A stretch of 64,000 nt of DNA from Planctomycetota bacterium. GTDB lineage: Bacteria > Planctomycetota > UBA1135 > UBA2386. The DNA lies in contig JADJPQ010000002.1 in the NCBI GenBank assembly GCA_016713175.1, forward strand, positions 496,001 to 560,000, given 5' to 3'. The translations under genes were made by a program, and so were the position numbers. The notes beneath the pieces are model-generated. The model was not told the origin of the DNA, made no database searches, and saw only the letters and a list, made by a program, of their open reading frames with translations. This document shows positions 28,509 through 36,166 of the stretch, piece by piece (positions within the stretch are counted from its first letter, which is position 1; every line of letters starts with the position of its first letter).

Positions 28509-30223
28509 CGGACGACATCCTCCTCGCCGAAGCGACCATGCACCCAGTGCTGCGTCAGGTGCCAGGTCGCGCGCAGGCCATGATCGGGCGCCCACGGCGC
28601 GGCGTCGGACAACAGCAGGTAGCTGCCAGGCTCCAGCATCCCCCCGAATTGCTGCTGCACATAGTTGGCGAAGCTCTTCTGCCGTTCCCCGGTCGTCGAC
28701 CAGTTACTGGGTTCGAGATCCGGGTCGGTTTCCAGTTCGCCGAGCCGCTCGGCCAGGCGCTGCCACGCCGGGCGCACTTTGTTGCCCGCCAACCGCTGCA
28801 GCCTGCCGTCGGTGCCGTGGAACCACGTGCCATCCGGCAACCGGACGAACATCGGAGTGCCGGCGGCCGGTCGCAGTTCGGTATCGGTCAGCACCTCGAG
28901 CGTGTCGTCGGCAACCTGCCGGAACCGGAGCCGCTGGCGTGCGGTGCCCTGCCAGGCCGTCGTCAACACCGTTGGCGTCCGCGACGGCAGCGTGCCGCCG
29001 TCCATGTGCCCATCGTCGCCAAAGACGAGCCGCGGTGCCGACAGCACCGTGCCGGCGGGCAGGTCGAGACGATCCGGCGCCAGACCGGCAAACACCGTCC
29101 GCGCCGCGACGCTGGCGGCCTCGTGCGAGCGCTGGTCGAGCAAAGACAGCGATCGCTGCACGCCACGGATGCCAAAGCCGTCGTGGAAGAAGCCGTAGCC
29201 GAGGATCAACGCCGTGGTGCCCAAGCCGATGGCTGGCACGGTGACCAAAGCCAGCAGCGGCCGGCGCCGCTTGCGCAACCATCCCATGTTGACCGGCCCC
29301 ATCAGGACCGCGAACGCGAGGATCACCAGCAGGAACACTTTCACCGGCGGCTTGCCGAGTCCTGGAATCGCCAGCGACGACCAGAATCCGGCGGGTGCCG
29401 GTCCGCTGGCCGCATCGAGTTTGCCCGCGAACATCGGTTGCACCTGATCGGCGAACTCGGCGGTCAACTGGCCGACGACGGCAAGCCGGCCAAGCCCGAT
29501 CCGCCCGGGAACATCGAGTTGGGCGCAGGCGGTCGCCAGCGGTCCGGGTGGCAAGCGATCGGCGCGCCCGACGACCAGCCGACCACCGGCGAACGCGTAG
29601 CGGCGGAGAACCTCCATCGCCTCGGCGGACAACTTGCTGGCGCCATCGACCAGGATCAGGTCGAAGCCCGACAACAGCGCCCAGTCGTTCGGCAGTTCAC
29701 CGGGCAACCTCGGCAAGATCGCCGGCGGGGAGCCGCCGCCTGCGATCTGCAACACCGCGGTTGCCAAGGCGCCCGACTCCGCGGTCCGGTCGGGGCGATC
29801 GGTCACGATCAGCGCCGCGGTGGTCTCGCCGCGATGAGTCGGCCATTCCGAGTTGCGGTCGTCGCCATCGATCACCACTTCGAGCCCCGGATCCATGCGG
29901 CCGCAGGGCAGCGGCAACACCGCGCGAGCCTGTTCGCCGGGACCGACCTCGAGCACGCGCGCCAGTTCGACGAACGGCTCGGCTCCCTGCGGCGTCCACA
30001 GGCGGAGCGACACCCGGTGCGCCTGGCCATCGTTGCTGACGGCATCGATCAGCACGTAGCCCTGGCCGCCCCGACGATTGGCTCCCGGGGTCTTCAGCGT
30101 CACGACGGTGCAGACCGGCTGGCCGTCGACCTGCCGGACGTGCTGCTTGCGATCCTGCGCCGGCAGGGCCGCCAGCACGACCACCAACAGCAACAACCGG
30201 AGGCTGGCAGTTCGAGCGCTCAT
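28505..30223 (-). CDS. Secreted/membrane protein with GATase-like region, unknown function
   Basis: This 572-residue protein has a signal peptide ending VVLAALPAQD and a beta-rich first domain. A segment resembling the DUF4350/GATase fold follows (FDLILVDGASKLSAEAMEVL then YAFAGGRLVVGRADRL). Two central membrane spans lie around residues 310-370 (VFLLVILAFAVLMGPVNMGW and LVTVPAIGLGTTALILGYG), and the C-terminal domain ends near residue 572. I know no name for it, but proteins of this design recur in MoxR-ABC clusters of Planctomycetota. ATGA overlaps connect it to MoxR and to the ATPase. Confidence 0.8.
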   Translation of the reverse strand: MSARTASLRLLLLVVVLAALPAQDRKQHVRQVDGQPVCTVVTLKTPGANRRGGQGYVLIDAVSNDGQAHRVSLRLWTPQGAEPFVELARVLEVGPGEQARAVLPLPCGRMDPGLEVVIDGDDRNSEWPTHRGETTAALIVTDRPDRTAESGALATAVLQIAGGGSPPAILPRLPGELPNDWALLSGFDLILVDGASKLSAEAMEVLRRYAFAGGRLVVGRADRLPPGPLATACAQLDVPGRIGLGRLAVVGQLTAEFADQVQPMFAGKLDAASGPAPAGFWSSLAIPGLGKPPVKVFLLVILAFAVLMGPVNMGWLRKRRRPLLALVTVPAIGLGTTALILGYGFFHDGFGIRGVQRSLSLLDQRSHEAASVAARTVFAGLAPDRLDLPAGTVLSAPRLVFGDDGHMDGGTLPSRTPTVLTTAWQGTARQRLRFRQVADDTLEVLTDTELRPAAGTPMFVRLPDGTWFHGTDGRLQRLAGNKVRPAWQRLAERLGELETDPDLEPSNWSTTGERQKSFANYVQQQFGGMLEPGSYLLLSDAAPWAPDHGLRATWHLTQHWVHGRFGEEDVVR

Positions 30224-31239
30224 CGCACCGCCTCCGGCAATGGCCGACCGACCACCGGCACCGCGGCGAGCAACGTGCGCACCAAGGCACTGGCGCTGGT
30301 ACCCGCCAGCGTCGCGGTGTGCTGCAACACCAACCGGTGGGCCAACGCCGCCGGCGCCACGCGCTGCACATCGGCGAAATCGACATTCGGCCGGCCCGCC
30401 AGCAACGCCGCCGCCCGCGCCGCTTCCGCGATCGCGATCGCCGCGCGCGGCGACGCGCCGAAGCGGATGCCCTGCTGCAACTCCGGCGGACACTCCGTGC
30501 GCTGCGGATGCGTCGCCGCCACGAGTCGCGCGATGTAGTTGGCGACCGGTTGCGGCAAGAACACGCCATCGACCAGCGCGAACAGTTCGCCGAGTTCTGC
30601 CGCCGACAACGCCATCGCCAGCACCGGCGGTTCGCCGCGCCGCCGACCGGTCAGGATCGAAGTCATCACGTCGGCGTCGACGCCGGGCACCTCGACCTTG
30701 AACAGGAAGCGATCGAGCTGCGCTTCCGGCAGCGGGTAGGTGCCTTCGAGTTCGATCGGGTTCTGCGTCGCCAGTACGAAGAACGGTTGCGGCAGCGCGT
30801 GGGTCTCGCCGAGCACGGTGACCCGCCGTTCCTGCATCGCCTCGAGCAGCGCCGACTGGGTCTTCGGCGACGCCCGGTTGATCTCGTCGGCCAGCACGAC
30901 GTTGGCGAACAGCGGCCCCGGCGAGAACACGAACTGCCGCTGGCCGTCCTTCTCCTGCAGGATCGGACCGCCGGTGATGTCGCCGGGCAGCAGATCGGGC
31001 GTGAACTGCACGCGCTTGAACTGCAGGCCGAGCAGCCGGCCGAGCGCCTTGACCAGTTCGGTCTTGCCGAGTCCCGGCAGGCCTTCGAGCAGCAGGTGCC
31101 CGCGCGCGCACAGCGCGATCAGACACAGATCGATCAGATCAGCCTGACCCAACAGCACCTGCTCGAGGCCGCTGCGGACCCGGCCGGACAGTTCACGGCC
31201 ACGCGCCACCTGCGCGTCGCCGAGCATCGTCACGGTCAT
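30220..31239 (-). CDS. MoxR family AAA+ ATPase
   Basis: This 339-residue AAA+ protein has Walker A LEGLPGLGKTELVKALG, Walker B VVLADEINRASPKTQSALLE, sensor-1 region FFVLATQNPIELEGTYPLPE and a lid domain at the end. MoxR ATPases act with VWA and DUF58 proteins as chaperones or metal inserters for membrane and periplasmic complexes. All three partner types are in this operon. Its ATG overlaps by ATGA the stop at 31236, which belongs to the C-terminal part of the interrupted gene upstream; this is strong evidence that the upstream frame extends to that point. Confidence 0.95.
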   Translation of the reverse strand: MTVTMLGDAQVARGRELSGRVRSGLEQVLLGQADLIDLCLIALCARGHLLLEGLPGLGKTELVKALGRLLGLQFKRVQFTPDLLPGDITGGPILQEKDGQRQFVFSPGPLFANVVLADEINRASPKTQSALLEAMQERRVTVLGETHALPQPFFVLATQNPIELEGTYPLPEAQLDRFLFKVEVPGVDADVMTSILTGRRRGEPPVLAMALSAAELGELFALVDGVFLPQPVANYIARLVAATHPQRTECPPELQQGIRFGASPRAAIAIAEAARAAALLAGRPNVDFADVQRVAPAALAHRLVLQHTATLAGTSASALVRTLLAAVPVVGRPLPEAVR

Positions 31240-31571
31240 CGCTTTTCCTGGTTGCCGAAGAAACGCTGCAACACCTGGCGATGCCGCGGCGGCAGATGCA
31301 ACTGCCACGTCGGACCACCTGTTCCCGTGTCGCCGGCGTTGCCGCCGGTCGTCGTGCGTTGCGGATCGACCTTCGGCTCGCTCGGCGAACTGCCGACCGG
31401 AACCCAGTCGCGACCGCCGCCGTGTCCCTTGGGCAACGGCAGGATCTTCCCGGCGCCGCCCTGCGAATCGTTGCTGAAGTCGAGCGCGACGTGGCCGGGG
31501 CCGCGATCGATGCCGCCGCGGCCACCGCCTGCGCGCTTGCCGAGCCCACCGGGCTCGGTGCCGGAACCGCT
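31236..31571 (-). other. In-frame C-terminal continuation of the upstream gene after a TGA
   Basis: The frame of the gene at 31572-32630 continues without interruption beyond its TGA for 111 more codons. This part is Gly-rich (SGSGTEPGGLGKRAGGGRGG), then reads GPGHVALDFSNDSQGG and GPTWQLHLPPRHRQVLQRFF, and ends NQEKR. It has coding-like composition. Its stop overlaps the moxR ATG by ATGA, exactly like the other junctions of the operon. The simplest reading is one ancestral gene of 464 codons with a TGA at 31572-31574. Readthrough, a recent nonsense mutation and a sequence error are all possible. Confidence 0.7.
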
Positions 31572-32630
31572 TCAAGTGCCGCCGGCGCATTCGGGGCCGT
31601 GCACGTGTTCTTGGCCCTGGCCGAGTCCGCGTTGCTGCAGCAGTTGCTGCAGGTCGGCGAGTTGCGCGGCATCCAGGCCGGCAGGACCGGCCTCGAGGTC
31701 GCCCGCGGCGGCCGCCAGTGCGTCGGCCAGCGCCTGCAGCGCGGCGGCATCCTGCGGCAGTTGCGCGGGGTCGAAGCCCGACTCGAGCGCGGCCTGTGCG
31801 AGTGCTTGCATCGCGGACGGCGGCAACTTGTCGAGCAAACCGGCGGCGGCCATGGCCTTGGCCAGCGCGGCGACCGCTTCCGCAGTTGCCGGGTTGGAAC
31901 TGCCACTCTGCTGCATCGCCCGCGCCGCATCGGCAGCCGCGCGTTCCTGCGCCAGCTGCAGCAACTGTTCGCGCTCGAGCCGATCCTGCACCCGATCGAG
32001 CTCGGTCCACTCCGGAACGTCACCTGCATCGAGGCGGCGCGCGAACTCCTGCAGCTTCTGCTCGAGATCTTCGCGAGTGTCTTCGGGCAACGCCTGCTGC
32101 AGGTCGCGCAGCTTTTCGGCCAGCCGGTCGACCTGCATCTGCACCGCGGTGGGGACCGTCGTCGGCGCCAGCGGATCCGGCGGCGGCAGCATGGCCGCAC
32201 CGGTCAGCAGCAGGCCGCCGAGCGCGGCTGGCGGCAACAACGGGCGCCAGGTGACGCGGGGAGCCACACCGCGGGCTCGCGGCAACGCCGCGAGCACGCG
32301 CGCCTGCCAGACCGGGACCGGCGGTTCGGACTCGAGGGTCGCCAGCAGCAGGCCGTCGAGGCCCAGGCGGCGATCGAGGTGGGCCGCCGCAGCCGGCCCG
32401 AGGGCCTGGCGCCGCGCGTGGAAGACCGCGAACGCGATGGCCGGCAGCGCCGCCAAAGCCCACCACGGCGACGGGGCGAGGTAGCCGCCAAAGGCACGCA
32501 GCAGCAGCAGCGCTGCTGCTGCTGCGGCGGTGACCACAGCCAGGCCGCGGAGCAGGCCAACGGCAAACGCGCACAGAGTGGTCTTGCGCGCGAACGCATC
32601 GACAGCAGTTTCGGTGGCGGATCTGGTCAT
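31572..32630 (-). CDS. Membrane protein with long helical region (DUF4175-like), ending at an in-frame TGA
   Basis: This is the first gene of the MoxR-ABC operon: 352 residues to the TGA. It has two or three membrane spans (LLRGLAVVTAAAAAALLLL, WWALAALPAIAFAVF, and one near residue 135), followed by a long Gln/Ala/Leu-rich helical, probably coiled-coil region. That region ends in a His/Cys-containing tail (GQEHVHGPECAGGT) just before the stop. The layout matches large DUF4175-like membrane proteins that precede moxR in related clusters, but those continue further. The same frame goes on to 31236, so the product seen here is probably truncated. Confidence 0.75.
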   Translation of the reverse strand: MTRSATETAVDAFARKTTLCAFAVGLLRGLAVVTAAAAAALLLLRAFGGYLAPSPWWALAALPAIAFAVFHARRQALGPAAAAHLDRRLGLDGLLLATLESEPPVPVWQARVLAALPRARGVAPRVTWRPLLPPAALGGLLLTGAAMLPPPDPLAPTTVPTAVQMQVDRLAEKLRDLQQALPEDTREDLEQKLQEFARRLDAGDVPEWTELDRVQDRLEREQLLQLAQERAAADAARAMQQSGSSNPATAEAVAALAKAMAAAGLLDKLPPSAMQALAQAALESGFDPAQLPQDAAALQALADALAAAAGDLEAGPAGLDAAQLADLQQLLQQRGLGQGQEHVHGPECAGGT

Positions 32631-32688
32631 GCGGGCGGCGCCAAGGACGGGAACCGCAACGTTTTATTGCGAAGTTGCGGGCGGCGCC
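32630..32688. promoter_or_regulatory. 13-bp direct repeats and AT-rich patch upstream of the MoxR-ABC operon
   Basis: TGCGGGCGGCGCC occurs at 32630-32642 (overlapping the start codon) and again at 32676-32688, separated by 33 bp that include the only AT-rich patch (GTTTTATTGC) of this interval. The arrangement suits a promoter with operator-like repeats for the minus-strand operon, but no consensus -35/-10 pair can be assigned. Confidence 0.35.
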
Positions 32689-32696
32689 ACTCACGC

Positions 32697-32727
32697 CTGG
32701 CCGGACCCGCTGCGCGGGTCCGGCCAG
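32697..32727. repeat. REP-like perfect hairpin next to the Y1 transposase
   Basis: CTGGCCGGACCCGC (32697-32710) and its exact reverse complement (32714-32727) flank a 3-nt loop TGC, giving a 14-bp GC-rich stem. It lies 26 bp past the transposase stop. There is no T-tract, so a REP-type palindrome recognised by the RAYT-like protein is as likely as a terminator. Confidence 0.7.
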
Positions 32728-32752
32728 CCGTGGCCTCGGCGGCGCGAAGGCC

Positions 32753-33514
32753 CTACCCGCTCACACCCGCCCAGACGTCCAGCAACCCATGCCGGCGCCA
32801 CCCGACCCGGAGCAGCCAGGTCTCCGGATTGACGACCGGCCGCACGATCGCTTCCAGTCCACGAACGCGAATGGTCTGGCGAAATCCATCGAACCAGGGC
32901 GCCGAGGAGAAGCGGTCGATCGGCGCCGTCGCGTCCACCATGCGGCCTTTGGCCGCATGGTGACGCGCGTTCTGCAGGACGTGCTTCAGTGCGTTCCGCG
33001 TCTCGCGCGGGCTCTGCAGGATGTGGTCGTGGTAGCGGTCGGCGAACACCTTGCCGTGGCGCTGCCATAGGCGGTTCAGGGCCCGGGCGATCCGGACCAG
33101 CAGACCCTGGAGGCCACGACTGAGGGACTGGCGATTGCGAGCTTCCACCAGCAGGTGGATGTGGTCATTGAGGATGGCGAAGTGGCAGAGGCGGAAGACG
33201 GCCACGGTGCCTTTGGCGCCGTGGCCTTGCGCGCTGTGCGCGGCGACGAACGCCGCGCGCAGCGCGGCGTATTCGTCGCGGCGACGCAGACGGGGCAGGT
33301 GCGCCTGCAGCTTGATCGTGACGTGCACCGGGTGACGCGGCGCGAGCGGCGCTCGCGCCGCGTGCGAAACGCCGGCCTGGAGCCCCTTCGGCTTGCGCCC
33401 GGCTCCCTGGCGAGCGCCGCCGCGTCCGGGCCGGAACGGCAACAGCGGCGCCTTCGCCATTGCTGACGTTCGCGCCGTTCGCGCTGTTCGCCGAACTTGT
33501 TCGTCAGCACTCAT
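32753..33514 (-). CDS. REP-associated (IS200-like, Y1) transposase-like protein
   Basis: This 253-residue protein has a basic N-terminus rich in Gly/Arg, then the Y1 core: HVTIKL strand, HUH motif in FAILNDHIHLLVEA (about residue 120) and GKVFADRYHDHILQSPRETR. In related proteins the catalytic Tyr usually sits in an A-L-x-Y-V-L-x-N helix; here the corresponding helix reads ALKHVLQNARHH with His instead. Family members process REP palindromes or are domesticated single-copy genes. A perfect hairpin lies just downstream (32697-32727). Confidence 0.88.
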   Translation of the reverse strand: MSADEQVRRTARTARTSAMAKAPLLPFRPGRGGARQGAGRKPKGLQAGVSHAARAPLAPRHPVHVTIKLQAHLPRLRRRDEYAALRAAFVAAHSAQGHGAKGTVAVFRLCHFAILNDHIHLLVEARNRQSLSRGLQGLLVRIARALNRLWQRHGKVFADRYHDHILQSPRETRNALKHVLQNARHHAAKGRMVDATAPIDRFSSAPWFDGFRQTIRVRGLEAIVRPVVNPETWLLRVGWRRHGLLDVWAGVSG

Positions 33515-33728
33515 GTCTGATTCGGCATTGTTCTACACGGCGACGCCGCGTTCGCGAGCCGATTTCCGGATCAACTCGATGGCGGCGGCCAAGAGCGCCA
33601 GCGGCCGGCACACTCCCCGAACCCTGCGAGAGCGCCCGCCGCGCGGCCGGTCGTCATCCCCGGCCGACCTCCTGCGCTTCCACCCCGCCGACACACCACT
33701 GCCGGAGCGGAACACGCCGTTCCGCGCG

Positions 33729-34916
33729 CTATTTCCCGGCCACCGCCGGCAACCCTTCCGGCAACATCAACGGCCCACCCGCCGGCGCCGGCACCGCCAG
33801 TTCGGGCAGATCCCCATCGACATTGCCGATGTAGACCCACCAGTTCGCGTAGCCATGCGCGGTGTAGCCGGGCCCCTTCGGCAGTCGCTCCAGGATCCAC
33901 TTCTGGTAACCGAACTGCGTGCCGCCCCAATCCTCCTTCGACACCGGTCGCGGCGTCCCGCGCAGATCCGGATACCGCGCCCATTGATCGGCGAAACTCG
34001 GCACCGCGCGCGCGTTGCCATAGTCGTAGCCGGACTGGCCGTTCGGCGGCACGTGGCAGTTGCCGACCATCGAGGGAAACCCCGGGAAGTCCATCTCCAA
34101 CAGCGTGAACGCGTTCCACGGGTCGCGCAGCGTCTTCGGATCCCAGATGCCGTCGCCGAACGCCAGCGCGCACTGCGATTCGACGCGGTGCGTGTAGCTG
34201 TGCACCATGTTGTCGGGGCCGACCTCGTAGTTGAACCCCATGATCCAGAACGTGCGTCCGAGCTCGTCGCCCGGAATGTCGTACGGCCGATACAGCCACT
34301 CGTTGTCGGTCGGTCCAAAGCGCTGGTAGCGGTCCTTGACGAACCCGGCGAACTCGTCGAAGTGGAAGCCCGGCGCGCCCCACAGCCACACCTCGGTGAT
34401 GCCTTCCTTCTTGCTGCGCTCGATCAGGTCGTTCTCGGCCAGGATCGAACGGTAGCTCGACGGCGCCGGCTGCCAGTCGTTCTTGGCGCGGGCCGCGAGA
34501 TAGGTGTCGTCGTCATAGCGGAAGCCGTCGATCTTCCGCGGGTAACCGTCGATGGTCAGCACATCGACGATTTCGTAGTCGAGATAGCCCCAGCTCGCCT
34601 GCCGGATCACGTCGACGAGGATCCGCGAGTAGTGCAGCGGGTCGGCGGCCTTGACGTGCTGCGTCAGCCGGACGCCGCCGTGCGCTTCCAGGATCGGATC
34701 GTAGATCACGACCACGACCTTCGCGTGCTTGCTGCCGGTGGCGACCTTGGCGTCGTAGGCGAACGCGGGTTTCTGCCACTGGGTCGGCTGGCCGCGGCCG
34801 ATCACGAACGCGCCGGTGTGGGCCAGGCGGCCTTCGGCGCCGGGTGGGCGCGGCGGCGTTTCCTGGGCTGCCAGCAGAACACCAAACGCTGCGGGAACGA
34901 TCCTGGAGACGTGCAT
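33729..34916 (-). CDS. Secreted protein of unknown function, 395 aa
   Basis: ATG 34916 gives a signal peptide ending GVLLAAQE. The mature protein is a single compact-looking domain with many aromatic and charged conserved-type stretches: VVVVIYDPILEAHGGVRLTQ, EVWLWGAPGFHFDEFAGF, FWIMGFNYEVGPDNMVHSYT and GNCHVPPNGQSGYDYGN. The several His and Asp/Glu residues suggest an enzyme, but I do not recognise the family. It is divergent from the gene at 34991, with 74 bp between them. Confidence 0.75.
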   Translation of the reverse strand: MHVSRIVPAAFGVLLAAQETPPRPPGAEGRLAHTGAFVIGRGQPTQWQKPAFAYDAKVATGSKHAKVVVVIYDPILEAHGGVRLTQHVKAADPLHYSRILVDVIRQASWGYLDYEIVDVLTIDGYPRKIDGFRYDDDTYLAARAKNDWQPAPSSYRSILAENDLIERSKKEGITEVWLWGAPGFHFDEFAGFVKDRYQRFGPTDNEWLYRPYDIPGDELGRTFWIMGFNYEVGPDNMVHSYTHRVESQCALAFGDGIWDPKTLRDPWNAFTLLEMDFPGFPSMVGNCHVPPNGQSGYDYGNARAVPSFADQWARYPDLRGTPRPVSKEDWGGTQFGYQKWILERLPKGPGYTAHGYANWWVYIGNVDGDLPELAVPAPAGGPLMLPEGLPAVAGK

Positions 34917-34990
34917 CGCGACAGTGTCGCCAGCGCGGTTCGCGGAAGGAACCAGCTTCCTGTCGGGACCAGGCGCACTACGGTACCGGC

Positions 34991-36166
34991 ATGGCGAGAC
35001 ATTCCGCGATCCTGTTGCTGCTAGCCATCCTCGCCCACGCAAGTGCGCAACTGCCCGGGCAGCGAGGCCTGATCGTCGGCTCGTTCGACGACATCGTGGC
35101 CCCGGACACGTCCCTGTGTGGCAATGGCATTCTGGTCGGGGAAGCCAGGGCGGCACTGCAATCGTCGTTCCCGTGTTCTGGGCTGCTGACCACCCAGACC
35201 CTGACCCCGGCATTCCTGGATCAGATCGACGTGCTCGTGCTCACGTCGTCCACGGGAGCATTCACTACGATCGCTCGCAGCCTGTCCACGGCCGAACAGG
35301 CGGCCCTGGCCGCGTTTGTCATCGGTGGCGGCGGCGTGTTGATGATGGTCGACAACGACACGTTCCATCCGAATGCGGCACTGGTCCACGCCAGCATGCT
35401 CAACCCGTTTGGCCTGTCGGTGACCGGCACGACGTTGCGCATCAACGCCCAGGTGCCCGCGCCCCAGACGCATCCGGTCACCGACGGCCCATTCGGCACA
35501 CTGGCGGCGGCGCCGGGTCTTTCGTTCTTCCTGCTGGTACCTGGGCACTTCGCGCAGCTCGGCGCCGCCACCGCCCTGGCGCATCTTTCCGGGGATCCGA
35601 CGCGGCCCTGCCTTGCCGTGCTGTCCCCCGGTGACACCATTCCTGCCGGCACGATCCAGGGGCGCGTCGTGCTGATCACCGACTCCGCGGTCCACTGGGA
35701 TCGCGACCCACACTTCCCCTGGAACATCTTCCAGCAACCCGACAATCGGGCGCTGTTCCTGAACAGCATCGCCTGGCTGGCGTCGGCGCCATGCACCGGC
35801 AGTTCCAGCCGCACCGGCCCCGGGCTTGCCGGCTCGGGCGGCCTGGTGCCTGACCTCTGCCTCGCCGGCTGCCCAGCGCCGCAGGGTGCGATCGCCTACG
35901 TGATCCAGAACGGACGCCCCGGCGCCCTCGGGGTGCTGGCCGCGGGGCTCACGGGTGTGCAGATCCCACTCTTCGGCGGCACGCTCTACACGCTCCCGGA
36001 CGTCTGGTCGCTGCATGTGCTGCCCGCCTCGGGTCGCACCACGCTGCCAGCCCCGATCCCGACGTCGCTCGGCAGCCTGCTGGTCCACTGCCAGGGCGCT
36101 TACCTGGATCCAGGAGCCGCCCAGGGCTTCTCGCTGACCAACGGCGTTGCGGTGTCTATCCGCTGA
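34991..36166 (+). CDS. Secreted protein with GATase-like fold and C-terminal module
   Basis: This 391-residue protein has a signal peptide ending LAILAHASAQ. It then has a fold resembling DUF4350/class-I GATase domains, with IDVLVLTSSTGAF, LAAFVIGGGGVLMMVDNDTF and a late RVVLITDSAVHWDRDP. Catalytic Cys and His residues for an amidotransferase are not evident. The last ~110 residues, ending in a CQGAYLDPGAAQGFSLTNGV-type tail, resemble the C-terminal module of other secreted proteins here. It is likely exported. It converges on the glycan locus with an 11-bp overlap of its 3' end. Confidence 0.75.
   Translation: MARHSAILLLLAILAHASAQLPGQRGLIVGSFDDIVAPDTSLCGNGILVGEARAALQSSFPCSGLLTTQTLTPAFLDQIDVLVLTSSTGAFTTIARSLSTAEQAALAAFVIGGGGVLMMVDNDTFHPNAALVHASMLNPFGLSVTGTTLRINAQVPAPQTHPVTDGPFGTLAAAPGLSFFLLVPGHFAQLGAATALAHLSGDPTRPCLAVLSPGDTIPAGTIQGRVVLITDSAVHWDRDPHFPWNIFQQPDNRALFLNSIAWLASAPCTGSSSRTGPGLAGSGGLVPDLCLAGCPAPQGAIAYVIQNGRPGALGVLAAGLTGVQIPLFGGTLYTLPDVWSLHVLPASGRTTLPAPIPTSLGSLLVHCQGAYLDPGAAQGFSLTNGVAVSIR

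Noticed and set aside
31572..31574. Selenocysteine codon
   Set aside because: The TGA is in a Gly-rich linker without a Sec-type redox context, and I see no clear SECIS hairpin. Left as one of several options, not claimed.
33515..33728. A gene between the Y1 transposase and the secreted protein
   Set aside because: No frame has a start with a ribosome site or a natural composition; the stretch seems empty.
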